Shown here: one piece after another, positions 8,974 to 18,844 of the stretch | Position numbering within the stretch: the stretch's first letter is position 1 | Layout of the letters: each line of letters starts with the position of its first letter | Source of the DNA: CAVVYA01 sp963752345 | GTDB lineage: Bacteria; Pseudomonadota; Alphaproteobacteria; SMXQ01 | Direction: 5' to 3' | NCBI GenBank assembly: GCA_963752345.1 | Contig: CAVVYA010000002.1 | Span: forward strand, 372,001-436,000 | Length of the DNA: 64,000 nt | The notes under the pieces: model-generated | What the model saw: the letters and a program-made list of their open reading frames with translations, nothing else | Told to the model about the DNA's origin: nothing | Database searches by the model: none | Made by a program: the position numbers and the translations under genes

Positions 8974-11415
8974 ATGAAGAAACTGGTCGTTATCGGCAAC
9001 GGCATGGCGGCGGGGCGCGCGGTCGAGGACTTGCTCGCCAAGGCCCCCGACGCCTACGACATCGCGATCTTCGGCGCCGAGCCGCGGGTCAATTACAACC
9101 GCATCCTGCTGTCGCCGGTGCTGGCGGGCGAAAAGACTTACGAAGATATTTTGATCCACGACGACGCCTGGTACGCCGAGCATGGGGTTACCCTGCACAA
9201 GGGGCGCGCGATCACGGCGATCGACCGCGAGCGCAAGTGCGTGGTCGCGGCGGACGGGGCCTCTGTTCCCTACGACAAGCTGCTGATCGCCACGGGCTCG
9301 ATGCCCATCGTCATTCCGGTGCCGGGCGCCAAGCTCCCGGGTGTGCTGAGCTACCGCGATCTCGACGACGTCAACGCCATGCTCGAGGCGGCGCAGGGCG
9401 GCGGCCGCGCCGTGGTGATCGGCGGCGGTCTGCTCGGACTGGAGGCGGCGGCCGGGCTCAAGGCGCGCGGCATGGATGTGACCGTGCTCCATCTCATGCC
9501 GAGCCTGATGGAGCGGCAGTTGGATTCGGCGGCGGGCTATCTGCTGGAAAAGGCGATGACCGACCGCGGCATTGCGGTGATCACGCGGGCCAATACCCAC
9601 GCGATCACCGGCACAGACCGGGTGCACGCCGTGCGCCTCGATGACGGCACGGAGATTCCGGCCGACATCGTGGTCATGGCGGTCGGCATCCGGCCCAATC
9701 TGGCCCTGGCCAAGGCGGCCGGGCTGCAGACCGGGCGTGGCGTGCTGGTCGACGACCATATGGTGACCAGCGATCCCGACATCCTGGCGGTCGGCGAATG
9801 CGTCGAGCACCGCAACATCTGCTACGGGCTGGTGGCGCCGCTCTACGACATGGCCAAGGTGGTGGCGGCGCAGTTGGCCGGCGAGGCGGCGAGCGCCTAC
9901 GAGGGCTCGGTCACCGCCACCAAGCTCAAGGTCACCGGCGTCGATCTGTTCTCGGCGGGGGATTTCGCGGAAGGCACGGATCGCGAGGACATCGTCCTGC
10001 GCGATGGGGCGCGCCGCATCTACAAGCGGCTGGTGCTCAAGGACAACCGCATCGTCGGCATCGTGCTCTTCGGCGACACCAGCGACAGCGCCTGGTTCAC
10101 CCAATTGCTGCAGGAGAAAACCGATATCTCGGATCTGCGCGAGACCCTGATCTTCGGGCAGAGCTACGCGGGGGGCGCCGCCCTGGACCCTACGGCGGCC
10201 GTTGCAGCCTTGTCGGATAGCGCGGAGATTTGCGGCTGCAACGGCGTGTGCAAGGGCAAGATCACCGCCGCCATCACGGGCCAGGGGTTGCGCACGCTGG
10301 ACGCGGTGCGCGCTCATACCAAGGCCTCCTCGTCCTGCGGCTCGTGCACCGGACTGGTCGAGCAATTGCTCGTCCTTTCGCTCGGCGAGCAATACAAGCC
10401 GGCCGACACCACGCCGATGTGCGGCTGCACCGACCTCGGCCATGACGAGGTGCGGCGCCTGATCGTCGCCCAGGAGCTCAAGTCGATTCCGGCCGTCATG
10501 CAGGACCTCGGTTGGAAGACCTCGTGCGGTTGCGCCAAATGCCGTCCGGCGCTGAATTATTATCTGGTGGCGACCTGGCCCGGCGAATACCGCGACGATT
10601 ACCAGTCGCGCTTCATCAACGAGCGGGTGCATGCCAACATCCAGAAGGACGGCACCTATTCGGTGGTGCCGCGCATGTGGGGCGGCCTGACCAATCCGCG
10701 CGAACTGCGCGCCATCGCCGACGTGGCCGAGAAATACCATACGACGGTGAAGGTCACCGGCGGCCAGCGTATCGACCTGCTCGGCGTCAAGAAGGACGAC
10801 CTGCCGCGGGTATGGTCGGAGCTCAACGCCGCCGGCCTGGTGTCGGGCCATGCCTACGCCAAGGCGATCCGCACGGTGAAGACCTGCGTGGGCAGCGAAT
10901 GGTGCCGCTTCGGCACCCAGGATTCGACCGGGCTCGGTGTCAAGATCGAGCAATTCACCTGGGGCTCGTGGACGCCACACAAGGTCAAGATGGGCGTGTC
11001 GGGCTGCCCGCGCAATTGCGCCGAGGCGACCGTCAAGGATTTCGGCGTGATCTGCGTCGAGTCGGGCTACGAGATCCATATCGGCGGCGCCGCCGGCCTG
11101 CACGTCAGGCAAACCGACCTGCTGTGCAAGGTCGAGACCGAGGCCGAGGTGCTGGAAGTGTGTGGCGCGTTGCTGCAGATCTATCGCGAGCAGGGGCGCT
11201 ATCTCGAGCGCATCCACAAGTGGGCGGGACGGGTCGGTCTCGACCGCATCAAGAAGCAACTCGTCGAACAGCCCGAGCGCCGGCGTCAGGCCAATGAGCG
11301 GTTCATCAAATCGCAGCGCTTCGCCCAGATCGATCCGTGGGCCAAGCGGGCGGCGGGCCGCAACTCCCATGAATTCCGGCCTTTGGCCAAGGTCGGCTAC
11401 GCGGCGGTGGCATGA
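8974..11415 (+). CDS. nirB: NirB, assimilatory NADH-dependent nitrite reductase large subunit
   Basis: An 813-residue cytoplasmic enzyme that reduces nitrite to ammonium. Domains in order: FAD-binding (VVIGNGMAAGRAVEDLL, residues 4-20); NADH-binding (VVIGGGLLGLEAAAGLKARG, near 150); two BFD-like [2Fe-2S] segments (CGCNGVCKG...CGSC near 425-460, and CGC/CGCAKC near 490-525); ferredoxin-like repeats; and the sirohaem/[4Fe-4S] core. The core ligands are Cys638, Cys644, Cys678 and Cys682 (CVGSEWC and GCPRNC). The gene is intact, unlike its neighbours. It overlaps nirD by four bases (ATGA), indicating translational coupling. Confidence 0.95.
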   Translation: MKKLVVIGNGMAAGRAVEDLLAKAPDAYDIAIFGAEPRVNYNRILLSPVLAGEKTYEDILIHDDAWYAEHGVTLHKGRAITAIDRERKCVVAADGASVPYDKLLIATGSMPIVIPVPGAKLPGVLSYRDLDDVNAMLEAAQGGGRAVVIGGGLLGLEAAAGLKARGMDVTVLHLMPSLMERQLDSAAGYLLEKAMTDRGIAVITRANTHAITGTDRVHAVRLDDGTEIPADIVVMAVGIRPNLALAKAAGLQTGRGVLVDDHMVTSDPDILAVGECVEHRNICYGLVAPLYDMAKVVAAQLAGEAASAYEGSVTATKLKVTGVDLFSAGDFAEGTDREDIVLRDGARRIYKRLVLKDNRIVGIVLFGDTSDSAWFTQLLQEKTDISDLRETLIFGQSYAGGAALDPTAAVAALSDSAEICGCNGVCKGKITAAITGQGLRTLDAVRAHTKASSSCGSCTGLVEQLLVLSLGEQYKPADTTPMCGCTDLGHDEVRRLIVAQELKSIPAVMQDLGWKTSCGCAKCRPALNYYLVATWPGEYRDDYQSRFINERVHANIQKDGTYSVVPRMWGGLTNPRELRAIADVAEKYHTTVKVTGGQRIDLLGVKKDDLPRVWSELNAAGLVSGHAYAKAIRTVKTCVGSEWCRFGTQDSTGLGVKIEQFTWGSWTPHKVKMGVSGCPRNCAEATVKDFGVICVESGYEIHIGGAAGLHVRQTDLLCKVETEAEVLEVCGALLQIYREQGRYLERIHKWAGRVGLDRIKKQLVEQPERRRQANERFIKSQRFAQIDPWAKRAAGRNSHEFRPLAKVGYAAVA

Positions 11416-11777
11416 TGGCGACGGTCGCCCGTTTTCCCATGGACCGCGCCGGCTGGATCGAGGTCGGCACCATCAATGCCATTCCGCGGCGCGGCTCGCG
11501 CATCGTCCGCACGCCGCGCGGCGACGTCGCCTTGTTCCGCACCGAGGACGACCGGGTGTTCGCGATCGACGACACATGCCCGCACCGCCAGGGGCCGCTG
11601 TCCCAAGGCATCGTCGCCGGCGATACGGTGATCTGCCCGCTGCACAGTTGGACCATCAGCCTGTCGACCGGCGAGGCTCAGGGCGCCGACAAGGGCTGCG
11701 TCAGAACCCATGCGGTGCAGGTTCTCGATGGCCTGGTCTTTCTCAGCTTCGCCCATATCGCCCGCCAGGCGGTGTGA
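11412..11777 (+). CDS. nirD: NirD, nitrite reductase small subunit with intact Rieske site
   Basis: A 121-residue Rieske-fold protein that partners NirB. Many NirD proteins, including that of E. coli, have lost the cluster ligands. Here the full CPH-x16-CPLH pattern is present (CPHRQGPLSQG...ICPLHSW), so a [2Fe-2S] cluster is expected. The start codon overlaps the nirB stop and its own stop overlaps the nasA start (TGATG), giving a tightly coupled nirB-nirD-nasA block. Confidence 0.92.
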   Translation: MMATVARFPMDRAGWIEVGTINAIPRRGSRIVRTPRGDVALFRTEDDRVFAIDDTCPHRQGPLSQGIVAGDTVICPLHSWTISLSTGEAQGADKGCVRTHAVQVLDGLVFLSFAHIARQAV

Positions 11778-14456
11778 TGGAAGGCCTCGCGGGCCAGCGC
11801 GGCGTCAAGACGACCTGTCCGTACTGCGGGGTGGGCTGCGGCATCGTCGCGGAGGCCGGCCCGGGCGGCGTGGCGATCAGCGGCGACGCCGACCACCCGG
11901 CCAATCGCGGCAAGCTCTGCTCCAAGGGCGCGGCGCTCGGCGAGACGCTCGGACTCGACGGCCGGCTGCTCCATCCCATGGCGGCGGGCCAGCGCATCTC
12001 GTGGAACGATGCGCTCGGCACCATCGCTCATCATTTACAATCCACTATCGCCGAGCATGGCCCCAATTCCGTGGCGTTCTACGTCTCCGGCCAGTTTCTC
12101 ACCGAGGACTATTACGTCGCCAACAAGCTGATGAAAGGCTTCATCGGCTCGGCCAACATCGATACCAACTCGCGGCTCTGCATGGCCTCGTCGGTGGCGG
12201 GCCACAAGCGCGCCTTCGGCAGCGACACGGTGCCCGGCACTTACGAGGATCTCGAGCTGGCCGATCTCGTCGTGCTGGTCGGCTCCAATCTCGCGTGGTG
12301 CCACCCGATTCTGTTCCGCCGGCTGATGGACGCCAAGGCGGCGCGGCCGGCGATGAAGCTGGTGGTGGTCGATCCGCGGCGCACCCAGACGGCGGATGCG
12401 GCGGACTTGCATCTCGCAGTAGCGCCCGGCGCCGATGTCGCCTTGTTCAACGGCCTGCTCTGTCATCTGCATCGCCAGGGCCGCGGCGACACGGATTTTG
12501 TCGCGCGGCACACCGCTGGCTTCACCGAAGCGCTCGCGGCAGCGGAGGCCACGGATTTCGCCGGCGCCGTCGCGGCGACCGGCCTCGACCCATCGGCGCT
12601 GCGCGAATTCTACGATCTGTTCGCGGCGAACGAGCGCACCGTCACGGTCTATTCGCAAGGTGTCAACCAATCGTCGCGCGGCACCGACAAGGTCAACGCC
12701 ATCGTCAACTGCCATCTCTTCACCGGCCGCATCGGGCGTCCCGGCATGGGACCGTTCTCGGTGACCGGCCAGCCCAACGCCATGGGCGGACGCGAGGTCG
12801 GTGGGTTGGCAAACCAGCTCGCCGCCCATATGGAGCTCGACAATACTCGAGCATCGCCGCATCGCACGGGATTTCTGGCGTGCGCCCACCATCGCCGACA
12901 AGCCGGGACTGAAAGCGGTCGAGCTGTTCCGCGCGGTGGGCGAGGGCAAGGTCAAAGCGCTGTGGATCGCCGGCACCAATCCGGTCGACAGCCTGCCCGA
13001 TGCGGATGCGGTGCGCGCGGCGCTGTCGACCTGTCCGTTCGTCGTCGTCTCCGACGTGATCGCGCGCACCGATACGACGGCGCACGCCGATGTGCTGTTG
13101 CCGGCGGCCGCCTGGGGCGAAAAGGACGGCACGGTGACCAATTCCGAGCGGCGCATCTCGCGCCAGCGTGCTTTCCTGCCGCCGCCCGGCGAGGCCATGC
13201 CCGATTGGTGGATGTTCGCCCAGGTCGGACGCCGCATGGGTTGGCGAGAGGCCTTCGACTACGGCTCGCCGGCCGACATCTTCGCCGAGCACGCGGCGCT
13301 GTCGGGCACGGAGAACCACGGCACACGGGATTTCGACATCTCGGGCCTGCCCGATATCCGCGCCAATTACGCCGCCATGGCGCCGTTCCAGTGGCCGGTG
13401 CGGCCGGACCATCGCCGAGGCGATGCCGGCAAACGGTTCTTCGCCGACGGGCGCTTCTTCACGCCCGACCGCCGCGCGCGCTTCGTGCCGACTCCCGCGC
13501 AGTCGCCCGCCTCGGCGGTCGATGCGCGTTTTCCCCTGAGCCTGAACACGGGCCGGATCCGCGACCAGTGGCACACCATGACGCGCAGCGGGCGGTCGGC
13601 GCGGCTGATGGCCCACCTCGCCGAGCCGTTCGCCGAGATCCATCCCGACGATGCGGCGTCGTGCGGCGTCACGGATGCGTCGCTCGTCGAGCTGAGCAAC
13701 GCGCAGAGTGCGATCCGCGTGCGCGCCCTGATCACCGATCGGCAGCGTCGCGGCTCGGTATTCGTGCCGATGCACTGGAACGACCAATTCGCTTCGTCGG
13801 CGCGCGTCGATTCGCTCGTGTTGCCGAACGTCGATCCGGTATCCGGCCAGCCGGAGCTGAAATTCACCCCGGTCTCGCTGCGCCGCTACGAGGCCGCGTG
13901 GCACGGCTTCGCGGTGATCGCCGAGCGGCCGGTGCGCGTTGCGGCCGAGTATTGGGCGCTGGCGCCCTGCGCCGGCGGCTGGCGCATCGAACTGGCGGAC
14001 CGCATGCCGCCGGCCGATTGGGAAGCATTCGCGCGGCGCCTGTTCGGTCTGACGGATAGCGCCGCTATCGACCTGCTCGGTTTTCACGACGCCCGCTCCG
14101 GACGTTACCGGTTCGCCGCATTCCGAGGCCATCGCCTGCTCGCGGCGCTGTTTCTGTCGCGGGAGCCGGTCGCCGTGTCGCGCGCCTGGGCGGCAGGACA
14201 ATTGGCGGAAGATTTCTCCGCGAGCCACGCCCGGCTGCGCCTGCTGGCAGGCCGCCCCGGTGGCGCGGTCGAGGAGCCGGGCGCCACGGTCTGCAGTTGC
14301 TTCGGCGTCGGGCTGAACCAGATTCTGGCCGCCGTCGAGCGCGGCTGCCGTACTGCGGACGATATCGGCGGCGCTCTCAAGGCCGGTACCAACTGCGGTT
14401 CCTGCCAGAGCGAAATCCGCGGAATCCTGGCGGACTCTCGCCGGCAAACCGGTTGA
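11777..14456 (+). CDS. nasA: NasA, assimilatory nitrate reductase catalytic subunit (frame-disrupted)
   Basis: A molybdopterin oxidoreductase of about 892 residues that reduces nitrate to nitrite. The N-terminal [4Fe-4S] ligands are Cys14, Cys17, Cys21 (CPYCGVGC) and Cys48. The likely molybdenum-ligand Cys is in NSRLCMASS. The middle and C-terminal halves show GTNPVDSLP, the molydopterin dinucleotide-binding region, and a final BFD-like [2Fe-2S] domain (TVCSCFGVGLNQIL...CGSC), typical of NADH- or ferredoxin-linked NasA. The frame changes near 12841-12846 (AATACTCGAG) and the span is 3n+1, consistent with one extra base. It is the last gene of the nitrate operon; a 94-base gap follows. Confidence 0.92.
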
Positions 14457-14550
14457 CCACAGCATTTCCGCGGCTTTCAACAGGCTTTTCTCCGCCGCCC
14501 CGCAGGGGTAGCCTTGTGCCGCAAATCAAGCGCGCCCGGGAGATGAGGTC

Positions 14551-15240
14551 ATGGCCCACGTATTCGTTGCGCCGACGCCGGCCGACGATTTCGGTCAGCT
14601 CAAGGAGGAGTTCGTCACGGCCTGCCGCATCCTGGCCCACGAAGGCGTCACCGAGGCGGCGTTCAATGTCAGCGTGCGGATTTCCGGCCATCGCATGATG
14701 GCGATTCCGATCACCAGCCCGAACCTGGTGACCACGGACAATCTCAAGATCTGGTCGTTGAACGAGGCGGTCGACGACTGGAAGGCGCATCCGGCGATCT
14801 ACGAGGCGCGGCCCGACGTCAATGCCATCGTCCATGTCCATCCGCCCTATGCGGTGGCGTTCAGCACCCTCAACGAGGAGTTCCAGCCGATCCATCATTA
14901 CGGCGCGCCGTTCCACGGCAAGCTCGCGATGTATCGCAGCCCGGGCCAGACCGGCACGGTGGACCGCGCCAAGGAGATCGCGCGCCAGCTCGGCGGCAAC
15001 CGCGTCATCCTGCAGCAGGGCCATGGCTCGACCATGGTCGGCAAGGATCTGCGCGAGGCCGTGCTGTGCACGATCTATCTCGAGGAGTCGCTCAAGATCC
15101 TGACCATCGCGCGCCAGATGGGCAAGCCGGAGACACTGCCGCTCGAACTCTCCGAGAAGATCACCGGCCAGATTCTCAAGCCGCGGTCCCAGGCCAAGGC
15201 CTGGGCCCATTACGCCTCCAAGGTGGGACGCGCGGTCTAA
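14551..15240 (+). CDS. Class II aldolase/adducin-family protein
   Basis: 229 residues with the class II aldolase fold. The zinc-binding His95-x-His97 (VHVHPPYAV) and a third His158 (QQGHGST) are visible. Family members cleave or isomerise phosphorylated or hydroxylated carbonyl compounds (fuculose phosphate, ribulose phosphate), but many uncharacterised members act in sugar-acid or aromatic side-chain catabolism. A GAGATGAGG site precedes the ATG. It follows the nitrate operon but is functionally unrelated to it. The substrate is not assignable. Confidence 0.8.
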   Translation: MAHVFVAPTPADDFGQLKEEFVTACRILAHEGVTEAAFNVSVRISGHRMMAIPITSPNLVTTDNLKIWSLNEAVDDWKAHPAIYEARPDVNAIVHVHPPYAVAFSTLNEEFQPIHHYGAPFHGKLAMYRSPGQTGTVDRAKEIARQLGGNRVILQQGHGSTMVGKDLREAVLCTIYLEESLKILTIARQMGKPETLPLELSEKITGQILKPRSQAKAWAHYASKVGRAV

Positions 15241-15342
15241 ACTCCGCGGCGGCGGCGCTCGGCGCGTCCGGCCGGCCGGCGGGCGTTCCTCTTCGTCCTC
15301 TCGACGATTGGTCCTTTTGCGCGGCTTGGGCGTTAAAGGAGA

Positions 15343-15861
15343 ATGACCAATGGACTCGACATCCTGAGCAAGGTCGTCTTCAGCTTCACGAGCGTCGCCT
15401 TGATGCTGCTCGCGGCGGCGCTGATCGTCTATGCGGGCGTGCAGATCGCCGGCGCCTGGGAGCAGCCCGAGGGGGCCATCGGGACCGCCCTAATGGACGC
15501 CGTGGCCTACACGGTGATCGCCATCGCCATTTTCGATGCGGCCAAATACCTGTTGGAGGAAGAGGTGGTGCGCGGGCGGGAAATGCGCCACGCCGGCGAA
15601 GCGAGGCGCAGCTTGACGAAATTCGTCTCGACCATCGCCATCGCCGTGCTGCTGGAATCCCTGGTGACGGTCTCCGAGGCGGCCAAGGCCGACATGAAGG
15701 ATATGCTCTACCCGACACTTCTTCTTCTGTCGGGTGTCGCATTGATCGTCGGCCTCGGAGTCTTCCAACGGTTGAGCGCAGCGGTGGAAGCCGAGGTCGG
15801 CGGGGAGAGCGGGGAAATCGCCGAGGAAGCCAAGGCGGACAAGACGCGCGCCAAGAAATAA
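15343..15861 (+). CDS. Uncharacterised integral membrane protein
   Basis: 172 residues with four predicted hydrophobic segments (about 12-35, 48-66, 91-108 and 122-142) and a charged Lys/Glu-rich C-terminal tail ending KTRAKK. AAAGGAG lies unusually close to the ATG, so the true start is slightly uncertain. I do not recognise the family and assign no function. It is followed by convergent genes of the polyketide operon, with 15 bp between stop codons. Confidence 0.6.
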   Translation: MTNGLDILSKVVFSFTSVALMLLAAALIVYAGVQIAGAWEQPEGAIGTALMDAVAYTVIAIAIFDAAKYLLEEEVVRGREMRHAGEARRSLTKFVSTIAIAVLLESLVTVSEAAKADMKDMLYPTLLLLSGVALIVGLGVFQRLSAAVEAEVGGESGEIAEEAKADKTRAKK

Positions 15862-15876
15862 ATTCAGCGCGGCGGT

Positions 15877-17007
15877 TTACCGAGAGACGATCCCGGCGAT
15901 ACGGGTTTTGCGCGCGAGCGCCGCCATGAACGGCGGAAACAGGCGGCAGGCGTCGACCATGAGACTCTGCGCCCAGCCGTGAGCGGTGACGCGCGACAGG
16001 CTTGCCGCCGCGCCCATGCTGCCGCGCAGATCGGCGCGCACCCGCGTCAGGTAGTCTGCCCCATCGCGGCCTTGCAGGAAGCAGTCGGCCGCGAGCCGGG
16101 CGCTGTGCAACGCGATCGCGATGCCATTGCCCGAAAATGCCGGTATCACCGAGGCTTGGTCGCCGAGGCGATAGAGGCCGGCATCTTGTCGCTCTGTCAT
16201 GGCGAGAAAGCCGAAGGGCAGGGAAGCAATCGCCAAAGGTTCTTCCCAGCATGGTTGCGCTCCGGTGAGGCGGCCGGCCAGATGCGGACATGCACCGGCG
16301 AGATGATCGAGCAGGGCAGGCCAGCTTTTGCCGACGCGCGCGAAGGTCGATTTCCGCACCAGCAGGCAGAGATTCGCGGTCGCCGGCGCGACCAGTTGCA
16401 GGCCGGCATAGCCGCCTTCGAACAGGATGAGCTCGACCGCGTCGCGCAAGGCTTCCGTCTGCGCCGCCGCCAGCCGGATGTGAATCTTGAAACCGATCAA
16501 GCCGTCGCGCGATGCCGCAGTGCGCTTGAAGGACCGCAAATCGTGCTTGCCGGTGGCGAGAAAGACGGCTCGCGCCGTCGCGCGCGCGTCGCCTGCCGTC
16601 ACCTGCCATGCTGTCTCGCCGGCTTTGTCAATGGCGCGCACCGCCGCGCCGCGCCGCACCTCGGCGCCCGCGGTGCGCGCCTGGAGGAGCAGAGCCTCGT
16701 CCAGGCGGTCGCGCGATATGCCGGCCGCGGCGAAGGGCAGGGCGGCTTCGGCGATGCGGCGGCCATGGGCCAGCCGGACGCGGCTGACCGGCACGGCGCC
16801 GAGCGCTGCGAGATCGATGCCGAGCGCCGCGAGACCGTCCCGCGCTTCGCCGCTGAGGAATTCGCCGCACACCTTGTGGCGCGGCCTGGTTTCCTTCTCG
16901 AACAGCAGCACCGAGCGGCCCGAGGCGGCGAGGCGGCAGGCCGCCGCGGCGCCGGCCGGGCCGCCGCCCGCGACAATGGCGTCATAGGAGGATCGATCGG
17001 CGGTCAT
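15877..17007 (-). CDS. FAD-dependent oxidoreductase of the type III PKS operon
   Basis: 376 residues with a geranylgeranyl-reductase/aromatic-hydroxylase-like flavoprotein fold. The N-terminal dinucleotide-binding motif is AIVAGGGPAGAAAACRLA, with the E-K pair of the second beta strand in LLFEKETRPRHKVCGEFL. The second FAD motif is around YRLGDQASVIPAFSGNGI. It overlaps the upstream methyltransferase by four bases. Similar PKS-methyltransferase-flavoprotein trios are widespread in alphaproteobacteria, where the flavoprotein is expected to oxidise or reduce the polyketide product; the exact reaction is unknown. Confidence 0.82.
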   Translation of the reverse strand: MTADRSSYDAIVAGGGPAGAAAACRLAASGRSVLLFEKETRPRHKVCGEFLSGEARDGLAALGIDLAALGAVPVSRVRLAHGRRIAEAALPFAAAGISRDRLDEALLLQARTAGAEVRRGAAVRAIDKAGETAWQVTAGDARATARAVFLATGKHDLRSFKRTAASRDGLIGFKIHIRLAAAQTEALRDAVELILFEGGYAGLQLVAPATANLCLLVRKSTFARVGKSWPALLDHLAGACPHLAGRLTGAQPCWEEPLAIASLPFGFLAMTERQDAGLYRLGDQASVIPAFSGNGIAIALHSARLAADCFLQGRDGADYLTRVRADLRGSMGAAASLSRVTAHGWAQSLMVDACRLFPPFMAALARKTRIAGIVSR

Positions 17008-17720
17008 TTGACGCAGCCGACGCCGATGCGGAAGGGAAAGGCGCGGCGGATCGTCACCGCGTCCGCCGCGAGACCCGCGTCCGCCAGCACCCTGTGCCAG
17101 TCGGCGAGGGTGAGAGCGCGCTCGACCGAGACCGGCCCGTCGTGGCGCACCACCCGGTGATAACCCATGACCCGGAGGAATTGCGTCACGCCGGCATAGG
17201 CGAGCGCGCTGCGATGCAGGTCGTTGATGAACCAGCCCACCGCGGCATGGCTCTGCATCCAGCGCAGGAAGCGCGCGAGCGCCGTGTCGTCGAGATGGTG
17301 GGCGAAGAGCGAACTGACGATCACGTCATAGCGCTGCTCGGACGGCAGCTCGAAGATGTCGGCGGTGTGGTAGGTAATGGCGCTTCCGGCCGGCGTCGCC
17401 GACAAGGCCACTTGCCGCGTCACCGGGTTGATGTCGATGCCATGCAAGTCGACCGCCACGCCGTGCGCATCCGCCCAGCGGCGCAGCCGTCGCAACATGT
17501 CGCCAGAGCCGCAGCCGACATCGAGAAGGGACAGGGGACGTTCGCTCCCGCGGCGGCGAACCAGCGTCGCGAGCCAGCGCAGCGTGGGGCGATATCCCAG
17601 GCTCAGCAGATTGATCTGGGCGAGCTGCGCCAGGCACAGGCGCAATTCCTCGAAGCCGAGCGGTTCGATATCCATCCACTCGCTGGCCGTGCTGCGGTGG
17701 CGGAGATCGCGGGCCGCCAT
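17004..17720 (-). CDS. SAM-dependent methyltransferase of the type III PKS operon
   Basis: 238 residues. Motif I is LLDVGCGSGDMLRRL, the acidic residue that binds the ribose follows in HGIDINP, and a post-motif DVIVSSLFAHHL is typical of class I methyltransferases. The start at 17720 lies one base after the PKS stop codon (TGA-C-ATG), so the two are translationally coupled; the longer open frame upstream lies inside the PKS gene and is rejected. It probably O- or C-methylates the polyketide. Confidence 0.85.
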   Translation of the reverse strand: MAARDLRHRSTASEWMDIEPLGFEELRLCLAQLAQINLLSLGYRPTLRWLATLVRRRGSERPLSLLDVGCGSGDMLRRLRRWADAHGVAVDLHGIDINPVTRQVALSATPAGSAITYHTADIFELPSEQRYDVIVSSLFAHHLDDTALARFLRWMQSHAAVGWFINDLHRSALAYAGVTQFLRVMGYHRVVRHDGPVSVERALTLADWHRVLADAGLAADAVTIRRAFPFRIGVGCVK

Positions 17721-17721
17721 G

Positions 17722-18828
17722 TCAGCCGCCGATCTCGAACAGCAGGCTCTCCGCGGTGATGCCGGGACCGAACGCGAGCGCGCAGCCGGTCCCCGGCTCA
17801 CCCTCATCCAGCATCTGCTGCAGCACGAACATCACGGTCGCCGACGACATATTGCCGTAGCGCCGCAGCACGTCGCGCGACGGGCCCAGTTCGCCGTTCT
17901 TCAGTTGCAGGCTGTCCGCCGCCGCATCGAGCACCGACCTGCCGCCCGGATGAATGGCCCAGTGGCGGATGTCCTCGCGCCGCGCGCCGGCCAGGATGTC
18001 GTCGAGGCTCGCGCTCAAATTCCGCGACAGAGTTCTGCGCGACCTGGCCGGACAGCATCATGTCGAAGCCCAGTTGCCCGATATGCCAGGTGATCTGATC
18101 GGCGCTGTCCGGCAGGATGGTGGAACGGAAGTCCGCCAGGCGAATGCCCGATGGCTCGGCGCTGACGAGGCAGGCGGAGCAGCCGTCAGCGAAGATGAGG
18201 AACGACAGCACCCGCTCCAACTCGGGAGTTTCCTGCAAGTGCAGGGTGCAGAGCTCGAGATTGACCACGAGAACCTTGGCCGCCGGTTCGGAGCGCACGA
18301 TATGTTTGGCGAGCTTGAGCGCGTTCATGGCCGCGTAGCAGCCCATGAAGCCGACGATGGTGCGCTCGACCGATTGGCGCAGGCCGAAGTGGCTGACCAG
18401 TTGCAGATCGAGACCCGGGGCATAGAAGCCGGTGCAGGATGCGACGATGAGATGGCTGATCTCCGCAGCCTCGCCGCTCAGCGCCAGGCGCTCGACCGCC
18501 TGGCATGCCAGAGGTAAGCGCCTCTTCCTTGTAGAGCGCCATGCGCGCCTGGGTGTCGGGAAAGCGGCCCCGGACATAGAACCCGCGGCCATCCAGCGCG
18601 CCGGGTCCGCGTCGGCCGGCAGGCAGGAATAGCGATGCTCGATCTGGGCGCGCTCGGCCATGCGGCGGAACAGCAATTGCGCGCGCGCGATCGGCCAGCA
18701 GGCTCGGCGCATAGGCGACGAACTTCTCGTGCACGTCGTGCGCCGGCACGGCTGTCGCGATTCGGTTGATGAAGACATCGGGCAACATCAGGGCCGCGCT
18801 GCGACGGAATGGTCTGCGGATCGGCCAT
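17722..18828 (-). CDS. Type III polyketide synthase (chalcone-synthase-like; several frame breaks)
   Basis: A thiolase-fold polyketide synthase that condenses malonyl-CoA units. The catalytic triad can be placed: Cys in LIVASCTGFYAPG, His in WAIHPGGRSVLDA, Asn in RRYGNMSSATVMFV. Other family blocks are FINRIATAVPAHDVHEKFV, TIVGFMGCYAAMNALK and LELCTLHLQE. The frame changes at least four times (near 18795, 18690, 18590-18520 and 18035). All blocks stay collinear and well conserved, which suggests poor sequence rather than a dead gene. The start is probably the ATG at 18828, nine bases after AGGAGA, with a shift before FINR; ATG 18788 is the alternative. The product is unknown, probably an alkylresorcinol, pyrone or chalcone-type compound. 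Confidence 0.82.
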
Positions 18829-18844
18829 TCGGACGATCTCCTGA

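Noticed and set aside
8959..11370. Long open frame antisense to nirB (about 800 codons)
   Set aside because: Caused by high GC at third positions; it is rich in Arg/Ala/His with no domain, while the plus strand encodes a fully recognisable NirB.
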